A stretch of 49,886 bases of DNA, taken from NCBI GenBank assembly GCA_020846655.1, contig JADLDL010000294.1, positions 1 to 49,886 on the forward strand, given 5' to 3'. The notes under the pieces were generated by a model. It saw only the letters and a program-made list of their open reading frames with translations. It did no database searches and was not told the DNA's origin. Below are positions 24,484 through 34,283 of this stretch, piece after piece. How positions within the stretch are numbered: position 1 is the stretch's first letter; the number at the start of each line of letters is the position of its first letter. This DNA is from Saprospiraceae bacterium. GTDB lineage: Bacteria > Bacteroidota > Bacteroidia > Chitinophagales > Saprospiraceae. The position numbers and the translations under genes were made by a program.

Positions 24484-26970
24484 ATGCTTCGTCTGAACCT
24501 CCTTGTCGCATGCCTTCTGCTCTGTGCCTGCCTCCCTGCACAAACGCCCCTGACCGGCCGCGTAACCGACGCCCAGGGAGAAGCGTTGGCCTTTGTTTCC
24601 ATACTGATGAACGACGACCCCGGCCAGGGCGTCCTGACGGATATCGAAGGTCGCTTCCAAATCGAAGCCAGAATGACCGTACAAAGCCTGACCTTTCGGT
24701 ACCTGGGCTTCGAAAGCCTGCGACTCAGCTCGGCTGCCTGGGCGCAGGATCCAACCAAGCCCCTGCGCATCGTCTTGCAAGCAGCCGACATGGCCCTGCC
24801 CGAGGCCACCATCCGGGCCGGTGAAAACCCCGCCGACATCCTCATCCGCCGGGCCATTGCCCACCGCAAAGAAAATAACCCCGAACTGCGCCGGGGCTAC
24901 CAATGCACCACCTACAACAAAATGGTGCTGGAAGCACTGCCCCGCCGCCACGAGTACGAACGCCGAATGGCCAACCGGGATAGCAGCAAATCCAGTACCA
25001 AAGAATCCCGGGAACAGTTTGACCAACTGGAAAAATCCATGCAGGAGCACCACGCCTTTTTGATGGAAAGTGTAACCGAACGCTCCTTTTTGTTTCCCAA
25101 CCAGGTCCAGGAACGCGTGCGGCTCAACCGCGTGAGCGGCTTTCGCAACGCCGGCCTCGTGGCCCTGGCCAACCAGGTTCAGCCCTTTACATTTTATGGC
25201 GATTACCTGACCCTGCTCGACAAAAACTACGTCAACCCCATCAGCCCCGGAAGTCCGGCGCTTTATTTTTTCAATATCGAAGATACGCTCTACGCAGGCC
25301 CGGACACCGTTTGGGTCATTTCCTTCCATCCCCGCAAAGGCAAAGTTTTCGAAGCGCTTCAGGGCGTTTTGCACCTCAACTCCAAGCACTGGGCCATCCA
25401 AAACGTGCGCGCCGAACCGGCTGTCACCGGAAATGTACACCTGAAAATTGAACAGGCATACCAGTTTTGGCCCGCCGACAGCGCCGGCGGGCAGTGGTTT
25501 CCGGCACAGTTGAATTTTGAGATGGAGTTCCGAAACTACCCTGCCCCTTTTCTCGGCTTGCGGGCCTCCGGCCGCAGCTACCTCACCGACGTGACCATTG
25601 ACCCGCCCCTTCGGCAACGCGATTTCAACGAAGAACTCCCGATCCTCTTCGAACCGGGGGCACAAACCCAGGCCGATAGCAACTGGCAGCCCTGGCGCCA
25701 ATTGGCGCCCCTGCAAACCAAGGAAAGCAGCACCTACCAGTGGCTCGATAGCCTGGGCAGCTCCCGGCGTTTCGACCGGCTTTCTACCCTGATGGATGTG
25801 CTGAGCACCGGCCGGCTGCCCCTGGGCCGCTCGCCCCTCAGCATCGACCTGCGCGAAGTGCTCAAATTGAATGATTTTGAAAATGTCCGCGTTGGCATAG
25901 GCCTCACCACTGGCCAGGCCAAACCCCTGCAAGCCCAAAAACGCCTGGAACTGGGCGCACACGCCGGTTTCGGCTACCGCGACAAAACCTGGAAATACGG
26001 CGGCTATGCCCTTTGGCGTATCACCCGAAACGGCCAAACCCGGCTCCTGCTCGACTGCCGCCGCGACCTGCTCGAACCCGGCGCCTTGTACGAACTCAAC
26101 CGCTCCACCATCGTGGACCGCGCCCTCTACGCCACCCGCATGGACCGCAGCGACGAACTCACGGTCAGCCTGAGCAGCCGGCTGGGCCGCTACCTCTGGT
26201 TACAAAGCAGTTTCCGGCGCCAAACCCTGCGCCCCACCTACGCCTACCAGTTTGGCACACCCGATACCGGCTTCGACGACCGCTTCGATTTTGCCGAAAG
26301 CACGCTCTACCTCCGCTACGCCAACGGCGAAAAGACCCGCACGTTTCTGGGCGACGATGTGGGCAGCGTGCAGCGGCTCCCGGTGCTCGAACTGGCGTAC
26401 ACCCACGGCTGGCGCGGCCTTTGGCAGGGTGAGTACAGCTACCACCGCTGGGCGGCCGCGCTATACCACTCCTTTTTTATCCGGCGCCTGGGCCGCACCA
26501 GTTGGCGGATCGAGGCCGGGCTGGTGTCGGCGGATGCGCCGCTGGCCAAATTGTTTACCCTCAACCAAAGCGGCACAGGCGGCTGGAACCTGTTTCTGTT
26601 GCCCAACACGTTTCAGGCCTTGCCCGATACGTTGTTTTTGGCCGACCGCTTTGCCAACCTGTATTTGTCGCAAGAAATCGGCCCGGTGTTGTACAAAAAC
26701 AAACACTCAGCGCCCTTCCTGATCCTGCTGCAAAATGTGGCCTGGGGCAATCTCCGACAGCCGCAGTTGCACCAACAACTGGGTTTCCGGACGGCTTCCA
26801 CGCCGCTGCTGGAATCAGGTATCCAACTGGACAACCTGTTGCGGGTCAATTATGTAAACATTGCCTACCTGGGTTTGGGCGGCGCCGTGTTTTACCGCTG
26901 GGGCGGTTTGGGCGACAGCAACTGGGAGAAAAACGTATCGTTTCGGCTGACGCTGAAATTGAGTTTGTAA
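24484..26970 (+). CDS. DUF5686-type outer-membrane protein with carboxypeptidase-like regulatory domain
   Basis: 828 residues: signal MLRLNLLVACLLLCACLPA then Gln, a carboxypeptidase-D regulatory-like domain (about 23-100, LTGRVTDAQGEALAFVSI), and the DUF5686 body with AIAHRKENNPELRRGYQC, a conserved Glu/Lys-rich middle and a C-terminal beta-barrel rich in alternating strands ending in FRLTLKLSL. Such proteins sit in the outer membrane of Bacteroidota, with unknown transport or surface roles. The start was chosen at 24484 because it opens the signal peptide; the frame continues 39 codons upstream without one. It diverges from the large protease (274-bp gap) and is convergent with recJ (12 bp). 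Confidence 0.82.
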   Translation: MLRLNLLVACLLLCACLPAQTPLTGRVTDAQGEALAFVSILMNDDPGQGVLTDIEGRFQIEARMTVQSLTFRYLGFESLRLSSAAWAQDPTKPLRIVLQAADMALPEATIRAGENPADILIRRAIAHRKENNPELRRGYQCTTYNKMVLEALPRRHEYERRMANRDSSKSSTKESREQFDQLEKSMQEHHAFLMESVTERSFLFPNQVQERVRLNRVSGFRNAGLVALANQVQPFTFYGDYLTLLDKNYVNPISPGSPALYFFNIEDTLYAGPDTVWVISFHPRKGKVFEALQGVLHLNSKHWAIQNVRAEPAVTGNVHLKIEQAYQFWPADSAGGQWFPAQLNFEMEFRNYPAPFLGLRASGRSYLTDVTIDPPLRQRDFNEELPILFEPGAQTQADSNWQPWRQLAPLQTKESSTYQWLDSLGSSRRFDRLSTLMDVLSTGRLPLGRSPLSIDLREVLKLNDFENVRVGIGLTTGQAKPLQAQKRLELGAHAGFGYRDKTWKYGGYALWRITRNGQTRLLLDCRRDLLEPGALYELNRSTIVDRALYATRMDRSDELTVSLSSRLGRYLWLQSSFRRQTLRPTYAYQFGTPDTGFDDRFDFAESTLYLRYANGEKTRTFLGDDVGSVQRLPVLELAYTHGWRGLWQGEYSYHRWAAALYHSFFIRRLGRTSWRIEAGLVSADAPLAKLFTLNQSGTGGWNLFLLPNTFQALPDTLFLADRFANLYLSQEIGPVLYKNKHSAPFLILLQNVAWGNLRQPQLHQQLGFRTASTPLLESGIQLDNLLRVNYVNIAYLGLGGAVFYRWGGLGDSNWEKNVSFRLTLKLSL

Positions 26971-26982
26971 CCAACCCGATGC

Positions 26983-28683
26983 TCAGGTACCCGGCTGGAT
27001 ATCTTTTGCCATCAGCGACAACACCCGTTCGCCCTGCCAGTCGTCGTCAAACAACTGAGCCGCCAGGTCGAACGGGCCGCTTTGCACGGCGGCAAAGGCC
27101 TCACCCAGCCCGAAGCCCACGCCCGTGAAAACGGGGCTGTCGCCCTGGCTAATGGCCAGGCGCAGGTGGTTGTTGGCCAGCAGGCGACTTTGGCCGGTAT
27201 CGGTCACGCGCCTGATCTGAAACACGGGGTTCATGTTGCCCGGGCCGAAGGGCGCAAATTGTTTCAGCACCCGCCAAAAGGCCGGCGTGATTTCGCTGAG
27301 GCGCAGTTCGCCGGCGATGTCCAGTTCGGGCACAGCCGCTTGCGCCGGCAAGGTTTTTTGCACAATGGCTTCAAATTGTTCGGCGAATGCCGGCACGTCT
27401 TCGGGCGCCAGTTGGACGCCGGCGGCGTGTGCGTGTCCGCCGAAGGAAAGAAACAGATGGGTGCAGTGGCTCAGGGCTTCGTGCAGGTCGAAACCGGGCA
27501 CCGAGCGCGCCGAGCCCACGGCCCGGCCTTCGCTTTCGGTGAGCACCACCGTGGGTTTGTGAAACGACTCCACCAGGCGGCTGGCGGTGATGCCCAGGAT
27601 GCCTTTGTGCCAGGTTGGATCAAACAGGACGAGGCTTTTTTGGGCTTCCAGGGCCGGGTCGTGGCGCACCCGGCGGCGGGCCTCTTCGGTGGTGGCCTGG
27701 TCCACCGCCCGGCGTTCGCGGTTGCGTTGCACGAGCATGCCTGCGGCTTCGAGGGCGCTGTGGCGCTCGGCAGCCAGCAGGAGCCGAACGGCGTCGCGGG
27801 CGTCGCCCAATCGGCCGGCGGCGTTCAGCAGCGGCCCGATGCCAAACACCACATCGCTGACCGAGAGCGGATAGCGGCGGCCGCTGCGCTCAATGAGGGC
27901 CCAGAGGCCGAGGCGCGGGTTGCGGTTGAGTTGCTGGAGGCCGAAATGCGTCAGCACGCGGTTTTCGCCGATCATGGGCACAATATCGCAGGCGATACTG
28001 AGGGCCACGAGGTCGAGCAAAGGGTGGAGATTTTCGGCGGGGATGCCTTGGCGAAGGGCCAGGGCCTGCGCGAGTTTGAACGTGATGCCGCAGCCGCTGA
28101 GCTCTTTGCAGGGGTATCGGCAATCGGGGAGCTTGGGATCGAGGCAGGCGACGGCTGCGGGCAAGGTTTCGTCGGGCAGGTGGTGGTCGCACACCACAAA
28201 GTCGATGCCGTAGCTGCGGGCCAGCTCAATGGCGCGGTGCGCTTTGATGCCGCAGTCCATCGCCACCACCAGAGTGGCGCCGGTTTGGTGCGCGTATTCG
28301 ACGCCAGCCAGGCTCACGCCGTAGCCTTCTTTGTCGCGGTCGGGCAGGTAGTAGTCAATATTTTGGTAAAACGGCGATAAAAAGGCGTAGAGCAGGGCCA
28401 CGCTGGTGGCGCCGTCCACATCGTAGTCGCCGTAGAGCAGGATCCGCGCGCCTTGCCCGATGGCTACCTGGAGCCGCTGTACAGCGCGGTCCATGTCTTG
28501 CATCAAAAACGGGTCGTGCAGGTCGCTGAGCGCGGGCCGGAAAAACAAGCGGGCTTCTTCAAACGTGGAAATGCCGCGTTGAGCCAGCAGGCGGCACAGG
28601 ATAGGCGCGATGCCCAGCACCTGGTGGAGGTGTTGGGCGACCGTTTCGTCGGTCGCAGACAAGCGCCAGCGGGGAGCAGGCAT
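26983..28683 (-). CDS. recJ: Single-stranded-DNA-specific exonuclease RecJ
   Basis: 5'-3' exonuclease of recombination and repair. 566 residues with the DHH phosphoesterase motifs: ILLYGDYDVDGATS (82-95), VVAMDCGIK, FVVCDHHLPDE (the DHH motif), and in the DHHA1 part SFGGHAHAAGVQL. The C-terminal OB-like region is present. The ATG at 28681-28683 starts MPAPRWRLSATDE. An in-frame extension of 31 codons upstream lacks similarity and overlaps the divergent promoter region. It is divergent from the GH57 gene (234-bp gap). Confidence 0.95.
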   Translation of the reverse strand: MPAPRWRLSATDETVAQHLHQVLGIAPILCRLLAQRGISTFEEARLFFRPALSDLHDPFLMQDMDRAVQRLQVAIGQGARILLYGDYDVDGATSVALLYAFLSPFYQNIDYYLPDRDKEGYGVSLAGVEYAHQTGATLVVAMDCGIKAHRAIELARSYGIDFVVCDHHLPDETLPAAVACLDPKLPDCRYPCKELSGCGITFKLAQALALRQGIPAENLHPLLDLVALSIACDIVPMIGENRVLTHFGLQQLNRNPRLGLWALIERSGRRYPLSVSDVVFGIGPLLNAAGRLGDARDAVRLLLAAERHSALEAAGMLVQRNRERRAVDQATTEEARRRVRHDPALEAQKSLVLFDPTWHKGILGITASRLVESFHKPTVVLTESEGRAVGSARSVPGFDLHEALSHCTHLFLSFGGHAHAAGVQLAPEDVPAFAEQFEAIVQKTLPAQAAVPELDIAGELRLSEITPAFWRVLKQFAPFGPGNMNPVFQIRRVTDTGQSRLLANNHLRLAISQGDSPVFTGVGFGLGEAFAAVQSGPFDLAAQLFDDDWQGERVLSLMAKDIQPGT

Positions 28684-28917
28684 GGGAAAATAATTTTGGG
28701 TGACTCTGGCTGGGAGTGAAGGTACGGGTTTTAGGGGCGAAAAATGGGAACAATCCTTGTATTGAAAGAAAGACATCTTTCAGCAAAATTCGATTCCGCG
28801 CGCCAGATTCCATCTTCGTCGCCAAATCACCATGCGCATTTCATCCGGCGTTGTACTTTTACCGCCCCGACTCCAACCGCCCGCCCTGCCAATGCGACCG
28901 CCACCGCCACTCGACTT

Positions 28918-31368
28918 ATGTCTCGATCGAATAAATACGTGTGTGTCCACGGCCATTTTTACCAGCCCCCGCGCGAAAACGCCTGGCTGGAAACCGTGGA
29001 AAAACAGGAATCTGCGCGTCCGTTCCACGACTGGAACGAACGCATCAACTTCGAGTGCTACGCTCCGAATGCGGCCGCGCGTATCCTCGACGAGGAGCGC
29101 AACATCGTCAAGATCCGCAACAACTACAACCGCATTTCCTTCAACTTCGGCCCCACCCTCCTCACCTGGCTCGAAGAAAACGACCCCGAAGCCTACGAGC
29201 TCATCCTGAAAGCCGACAAACGCAGCCAGGAACGCTATGGCGGCCACGGCAACGCCCTGGCCCAGGCCCACAGCCACCTGATCCTGCCCCTGGCCAATTA
29301 CCGCGACAAGGTCACGCAGATCTACTGGGGCGTCCGCGATTTCGAGCACCGCTTCGGGCGCTACCCCGAGGGCATCTGGCTGGCCGAAACTGCCGTGGAT
29401 ACCGAAACCCTCGAAGTGCTGGCCGCCCACGGGCTCCAGTACACCATTCTGGCCCCCCGGCAGGCCAAGGCCGTGCGCAAAATGGGCGCCGATACCTGGC
29501 AAGCCGTTTCAGCCGACAGCATCGATACCCGCCACCCCTACTGGTGCCTGCTGCCCAGCGGCCGCCGCATCGCCCTGTATTTTTACCACGGCGGCGTAGC
29601 CCAGGAAGTCGCCTTCAACGGCCTGCTCAACCACGGCAAAACCTTTGCCGAGCGCCTGGTGAGCCTGCTCGACAGTTCCAGCGCCCCCCAACTGGCGCAT
29701 ATCGCCACCGACGGCGAGAGCTACGGCCACCACCACCGCTTCGGCGAAATGGCGCTGGCCGCCGCCCTCAACCACATCGAAGACAACAAACTGGCCACCC
29801 TGACCAACTACGGCCAGTTTCTCGAACTCTGTCCCCCCGAATGGGAGGTGCAGATCCATGAAAATTCCTCCTGGAGCTGCGTACACGGCGTGGAGCGCTG
29901 GCGCAGCGACTGCGGCTGCAACACCGGCGGCAACCCCGGCTGGCACCAGCGCTGGCGCAAACCCCTGCGCGAAACCCTCAATTGGCTGCGCGACCAGATC
30001 ATTCCCGCCTACGAACGCGAGGCCGGCCGCTACCTGCGCGACCCCTGGAAAGCCCGCAACGACTACATCGAGGTCATGCTGCGCCATTCGGACGAGGCCG
30101 TGCGCGAGTTTCTGGCTCAACATGCGCGCCGTAGCCTGAGCCCGCTCGAAGAGGTAGCCACCCTGCGCCTGCTCGAAATGCAGCGCCATTGCGTGCTGAT
30201 GTACACGAGCTGCGGTTGGTTCTTTGATGAAATATCCGGCCTCGAAACCAACCAGATCCTGCAATACGCCCTCCGGGCCATGGACTACGCCATCGAGGTG
30301 GCAGGCCTCAACCTGCACGCCGAGTTTAGCAAACGCCTCAAACAGGCGCCCAGCAACAAATACGCCGACGGCGCCGCCAGTTACCTGCAAAATGTGCTGC
30401 CCGGCCGCGTCAACCTCGAACGGGTAGCGATGCACTTCGCGGTGGCCTCCCTGTTTGAAAACGACCCGGCGCTGTTGGATTTGTTCAACTACACCTCCAA
30501 TGTGGAAGTATTCGAGCGGATCGAAGCGGGCACACCCCGGCTGGCCATCGGACGGCTGGGTATCCGCTCGCGGCTCACGCATGCTGAAAAAACCTTTTGC
30601 TTTGCGGTGCTGTACCTCGGCCAGCAACATATCATCGGCAACATCAGCGGGGTGATGAACCGCTCTACCTTCGATGAAATGCACGAGCGCACCGCAGTTG
30701 CCTTCCGGGCGGCCAACCTGGGCGAGGTGATTGGCATTTTGCAGGAGTATTTCGGCCGGGACAAATTCACGTTTTCCAGTTTGTTTGCCGACGAGAAGAT
30801 CAAAATCATCCGGGCCCTGACGGCACAAAGCCTGTTGTTGGCGGAAGCCAATTTCCGGAATGTGTTCAACGACAACTACCAACTCATGACCGGCCTGTTG
30901 GAAGCCGGCCTGCCCCTGCCCGATGCCTGGCGCAACATCACCTCGTATGTGCTGAACGACGAGCTGATGCAGTTTTTCCAAAACAACCACGTGGCCGAAA
31001 CCCGCACCTTGCGCCGCATCGCCGCCGACCTCAAGCGCTGGAATTTCAAACTATCCGACGAGGAAGCCGTGCGGCATGCTGCGGGGCAGCGTATTTATCG
31101 GGAAATCGTGCGGCTGGAGCAGGACCAATCCAACCTTAACCGTCTGAACTGGCTGATTGAGGTGGCGGCAATTGTGCAGGAAATGAACCTCAAACCGGAC
31201 GTTTGGCGCAGCCAGAATGTGTTTTACCTGATGACCAAAGGCTATCGCAAAGGGCTTTGGGTGTTCCTTTCTCCAGCCTGGCAAGCGGCTTTTGAGCGCC
31301 TGGCTGGCTTGCTGAAAGTGCGGCTGGGGCCAGCCGGGGTGCCGGCCAGTTTGGAGCCAGCGGCGTAA
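28918..31368 (+). CDS. GH57-like glycoside hydrolase with DUF3536 region
   Basis: 816 residues. The N-terminal half is a GH57/deacetylase-like barrel: CVHGHFYQPPRENAWLE, the probable nucleophile Glu in EGIWLAETAVD (about 156), and the probable acid/base Asp in HIATDGESYGHHH (about 263). The rest matches the DUF3536 pattern, with SSWSCVHGVERWRSDCGC and MYTSCGWFFDEISGLE. GH57 enzymes act on alpha-glucans, so a role in glycogen or maltodextrin turnover is plausible but not shown. No signal peptide, so cytoplasmic. The ATG at 28918 was chosen because homologous sequence starts right after it; the low-complexity open frame upstream (Thr/Pro/Ala-rich) is untranslated leader. Confidence 0.85.
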   Translation: MSRSNKYVCVHGHFYQPPRENAWLETVEKQESARPFHDWNERINFECYAPNAAARILDEERNIVKIRNNYNRISFNFGPTLLTWLEENDPEAYELILKADKRSQERYGGHGNALAQAHSHLILPLANYRDKVTQIYWGVRDFEHRFGRYPEGIWLAETAVDTETLEVLAAHGLQYTILAPRQAKAVRKMGADTWQAVSADSIDTRHPYWCLLPSGRRIALYFYHGGVAQEVAFNGLLNHGKTFAERLVSLLDSSSAPQLAHIATDGESYGHHHRFGEMALAAALNHIEDNKLATLTNYGQFLELCPPEWEVQIHENSSWSCVHGVERWRSDCGCNTGGNPGWHQRWRKPLRETLNWLRDQIIPAYEREAGRYLRDPWKARNDYIEVMLRHSDEAVREFLAQHARRSLSPLEEVATLRLLEMQRHCVLMYTSCGWFFDEISGLETNQILQYALRAMDYAIEVAGLNLHAEFSKRLKQAPSNKYADGAASYLQNVLPGRVNLERVAMHFAVASLFENDPALLDLFNYTSNVEVFERIEAGTPRLAIGRLGIRSRLTHAEKTFCFAVLYLGQQHIIGNISGVMNRSTFDEMHERTAVAFRAANLGEVIGILQEYFGRDKFTFSSLFADEKIKIIRALTAQSLLLAEANFRNVFNDNYQLMTGLLEAGLPLPDAWRNITSYVLNDELMQFFQNNHVAETRTLRRIAADLKRWNFKLSDEEAVRHAAGQRIYREIVRLEQDQSNLNRLNWLIEVAAIVQEMNLKPDVWRSQNVFYLMTKGYRKGLWVFLSPAWQAAFERLAGLLKVRLGPAGVPASLEPAA

Positions 31369-31416
31369 GTTTTATTTATGTTTTGGAATGCATGGGGTTG
31401 ATCCGGCACTAAAACC

Positions 31417-31848
31417 TTATTCGGCGCAGGCTGAAAAAACGTTTTTGAGCAACCCGGCGTAGGCCTTTATGTCTGCTGGCAGGGTATCGTCTTTGGGGTC
31501 AAACTGCCAGGTACGATCCAGGCCGTTGCAGCTCGTCCGGACAAAATAACTGGTGCCGTCGTAGCAGGTCCCACAGCCGTAGACGCCTTCATCTGAACTG
31601 CACAATGGCGCAGGCATGCTGCTCTCCAGGGTACGCGCCAGTTGAAAAAGAGAGTCCGGAAGCACGGCGCCCGTTTCGTCGAGCAGTTGGGTGTCGTTCA
31701 GCGTAAATTGATGGGTAAGCGGCACGAGGCATTTGCCACATTCAGCCCAAAAGACAAATGCAGGAGCCGATGTTGGTTCGGCCGATTTTCGACAGGCGTT
31801 AAACAGCCCAAACAAGAGGCCACAGCAGAGCAATATCCGGAATTTCAT
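31417..31848 (-). CDS. Cysteine-containing lipoprotein, unknown role
   Basis: 143 residues with a lipoprotein signal, MKFRILLCCGLLFGLFNAC (lipobox FNAC). The mature part has paired cysteines in WAECGKCLVP and GVYGCGTCYDG plus two single ones, suggesting disulfides or a metal site outside the cytoplasm. No domain is recognised. The ATG was chosen because it begins the signal; the frame continues upstream into the permease gene antisense-free region but without a start that makes sense. It lies 68 bp downstream of the permease gene on the same strand, possibly co-transcribed. Confidence 0.7.
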   Translation of the reverse strand: MKFRILLCCGLLFGLFNACRKSAEPTSAPAFVFWAECGKCLVPLTHQFTLNDTQLLDETGAVLPDSLFQLARTLESSMPAPLCSSDEGVYGCGTCYDGTSYFVRTSCNGLDRTWQFDPKDDTLPADIKAYAGLLKNVFSACAE

Positions 31849-31916
31849 GTGCAATTCTTTTTCTGAGCCAGACAGGCCTCCGGGCCGAAAGGGTTGGGCC
31901 AGGAGCCTGCCGTCTT

Positions 31917-33155
31917 TTATTCGTAGCGCAAGGCCTCTATGGGGTCCAGTCGGGCCGCCTTCATGGCCGGGTAAAAACCCGAAACCACGCCTACGATCAT
32001 GCAAAGCGCGAGGCCCAAAAACATCCAGGCCCAGGGGATGAGGAAAGAGCCGCCCAGGATCGGCGTCACGATATTGCCCACCAGGATACCGAGAAGAATG
32101 CCCACGATACCGCCGATCTGGCAAATCACTACGGCCTCCGAGAGAAATTGGGTGAGGATGCTGCGCCGCGTAGCCCCGAGGGCCTTGTAAATGCCGATTT
32201 CGCGGGTGCGCTCCGTGACGCTCACCAGCATAATGTTCATCAGACCGATAGCGGCGCCAAGCAGGGTCATGAGGCCGATGGCGATGGTGGCCAGGCGCAG
32301 GTTGGTGGTGTTTTCTTTCAGGATGGCAACGAGGCTGTCGCTGGCAAAGAGTTCAAAATCTTCGTCTTCCCCGGGGCGCAGGCCGCGAATCTGGCGAAAC
32401 AAGCCCGTGGCCTCGGATTGGGCAGCGTCCATGTCGGTGGCGTTGCGCACGGCCACCAGCAGAGAATAATCCGTATCGGCGGTGCCGTAAATGGCGCGCA
32501 CATTGAGCAGGGGCGCGTACACAGCCCGGTCGCTGGAATTGCCCATGGAGGCGCCTTTGGACTTGAGCACGCCTATGACGCGGTAGCGGATATTGCCCAC
32601 CATGACCAACTGGTCGATGGCTTTTTCCGGCTTGTCGTTGAAGAGAGATTTGACGATATCCCGGCCGATGACCATTTTCGCCTGCCCGTTTTCAATTTCC
32701 ATTCTGGAAAAATTCCGCCCGTACTCGATTTCCATGCCTTTGATCTGGAAGTAGTTTTCATCTACCCCCACAAAACCAATGTTCGGGTTTGTTTTTTCAT
32801 CGGCAAATTTGACGGAAGCCAGGCTGTTTGCCCAAAAGGATACGGACACTGTAGCCGGGAAGCTATATCGATCCTTGAACTCCTGCGCATCCTCGTACCG
32901 GATCGGTTCGCCGGCTTTTTGCTGCCGGCCACGCCGGTTGCTTTTCACCTCGCTCCATTTGCGCTCGATGCTGAAGGAATTGGCCCCCAGGCCCGAAAAA
33001 TTATCGTTGAGGGAATAGGCGATGGCATCGATGGCCGTGAGGATGCCCACCAGCGCCATGATGCCGAACGCAATGATGAGCAGGGTCAATACGGAGCGAA
33101 GCATATTCGCCCGTATGTTCTGTAAAGCCATGCGAAGGATTTCGGAAAAAGGCAT
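31917..33155 (-). CDS. ABC transporter permease of the MacB/FtsX type
   Basis: 412 residues with the MacB layout: an N-terminal helix ([25 protein letters not shown] follows MALQ), a large periplasmic core (about 50-275), and three C-terminal helices carrying the FtsX motif [23 protein letters not shown] and [16 protein letters not shown] at the end. Such permeases pair with an ABC ATPase of the LolD/MacB type for lipoprotein or peptide efflux or mechanotransmission. No ATPase gene lies next to it here, so it must use one encoded elsewhere. The ATG at 33153-33155 gives [13 protein letters not shown]. It diverges from pgeF. Confidence 0.88.
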   Translation of the reverse strand: MPFSEILRMALQNIRANMLRSVLTLLIIAFGIMALVGILTAIDAIAYSLNDNFSGLGANSFSIERKWSEVKSNRRGRQQKAGEPIRYEDAQEFKDRYSFPATVSVSFWANSLASVKFADEKTNPNIGFVGVDENYFQIKGMEIEYGRNFSRMEIENGQAKMVIGRDIVKSLFNDKPEKAIDQLVMVGNIRYRVIGVLKSKGASMGNSSDRAVYAPLLNVRAIYGTADTDYSLLVAVRNATDMDAAQSEATGLFRQIRGLRPGEDEDFELFASDSLVAILKENTTNLRLATIAIGLMTLLGAAIGLMNIMLVSVTERTREIGIYKALGATRRSILTQFLSEAVVICQIGGIVGILLGILVGNIVTPILGGSFLIPWAWMFLGLALCMIVGVVSGFYPAMKAARLDPIEALRYE

Positions 33156-33352
33156 AAGCAGTGGTGGCTGGTGGATACTGGCCGGAGGTGTACCGGGTCC
33201 CTCAAAATTAGGGAGGATAAACACAGCAAATCCGGCTATTCGAGCCAGGCATTTGATTTTTCGATCAAACACCCCTCTGGCCGGATTTTCTGATACCTTC
33301 GTACCCCTGAAACGAAGTACACCCCCTTGTTTTTTGTTGTTTTGTATGGCCT

Positions 33353-34096
33353 ATGTTGTTTCGCATTCCTTCGATCTTTCAATCGTTTCCGCAGCTCTTG
33401 GCAGCCGAAAGTACCCGGCATGGCGGCGTAAGCCCGGCCCCGTATGCGTCGCTAAACCTTGGGAAAAGTACGGACGACGATCCCGCGCATGTCGTCGAAA
33501 ACCGGCGCCGCTTTTGCGCAGCCTTGGGTGTTGAGCCGGCCGCCCTGGCCTGGAGCAGGCAGGTACACGGCGCCGAAGTGCGTTGGGCAACTGCTCCCGG
33601 CGCCGCCGAGGGCTTTGATGCGCTGATCACCCGGAGCCCGGGGGTGGTACTGGCCGTTTCGGTGGCCGATTGTACGCCAGTGCTTGTGTTTGATCCGGTT
33701 CGGGGCGCAGTGGCCGCTATCCATGCCGGCTGGCGGGGCGCGGCGGCTGGCATTATCGGCAATACCCTTGCGGAAATGGCCACCCGGTTCGGGACGCGGG
33801 GCGCCGATTGCCTGGCTTATGTCGGCACCTGCATCGACGAATGTTCCTTCGAGGTAGGGCCGGAAGTAGCCGCCGCGTTTGACGCCGCCTTTCAGCGGTT
33901 CGACGCCGGGCGCGATCGTTATTTTGTTGACTTAAAAAAAGTGTGCGCCGCACAACTTCAGGCCTGCGGCCTGCCCGAGCAGCACATCGAAATTTCTCCT
34001 TTTTCTACCGTGCTACACAACCACGACTATTTTTCCCATCGGCTCGAAAAAGGCAGCACCGGCCGGATGATGGCGGTGATTGGGGTGAGGGGTTAG
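33353..34096 (+). CDS. pgeF: Peptidoglycan editing factor PgeF (YfiH, laccase-fold)
   Basis: 247 residues of the polyphenol-oxidase/YfiH family, now regarded as editing Ser-containing muropeptide precursors. Motifs: STRHGGVSPAPYASLNLG (20-37), SRQVHGAEV, VADCTPVLVFDP, AAIHAGWRGAAAGI with the metal His, and GTCIDECSFEVGPEV. The last codons GGT-TAG run into the first unit of the 8-bp repeat array that follows, so the repeat gives the stop codon. It is convergent with the GH16-like gene across the array and divergent from the permease. Confidence 0.92.
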   Translation: MLFRIPSIFQSFPQLLAAESTRHGGVSPAPYASLNLGKSTDDDPAHVVENRRRFCAALGVEPAALAWSRQVHGAEVRWATAPGAAEGFDALITRSPGVVLAVSVADCTPVLVFDPVRGAVAAIHAGWRGAAAGIIGNTLAEMATRFGTRGADCLAYVGTCIDECSFEVGPEVAAAFDAAFQRFDAGRDRYFVDLKKVCAAQLQACGLPEQHIEISPFSTVLHNHDYFSHRLEKGSTGRMMAVIGVRG

Positions 34097-34272
34097 AAGG
34101 TTGGAGGGTTAGAAGGTTAGAAGGTTGGATGGTTGGATGGTTGGAAGGTTGGAAGGTTAGAAGGTTGGACGGTTGGACGGTTAGAAGATTGGACGGTTAG
34201 AAGATTGGACGGTTAGAAGGTTGAATAGACATAACCTTCCAACCTTCAAACCTTCTAACCGTCCAACCGTCC
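34091..34272. repeat. Second array of 8-bp GGTTRGAN units with inverted arm
   Basis: Seventeen octamers at 34091-34226 (GGTTAGAA, GGTTGGAT, GGTTGGAA, GGTTGGAC and variants) are followed by six bases and then five inverted octamers (AACCTTCC, AACCGTCC type) at 34233-34272. The same unit occurs in the arrays at 8736-9154. It lies between two convergent genes, could fold into a long hairpin serving as a two-way terminator, and includes the pgeF stop codon. Adjacent near-identical units suggest slippage. Confidence 0.88.
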
Positions 34273-34283
34273 TCAATGCGTGA

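Noticed and set aside
24409-26037. Minus-strand open frame of 542 codons opposite the DUF5686 gene
   Set aside because: Shadow of a gene with a signal peptide and recognisable domains.
29509-30990. Minus-strand open frame of 493 codons opposite the GH57 gene
   Set aside because: Shadow; the GH57 motifs are on the plus strand.
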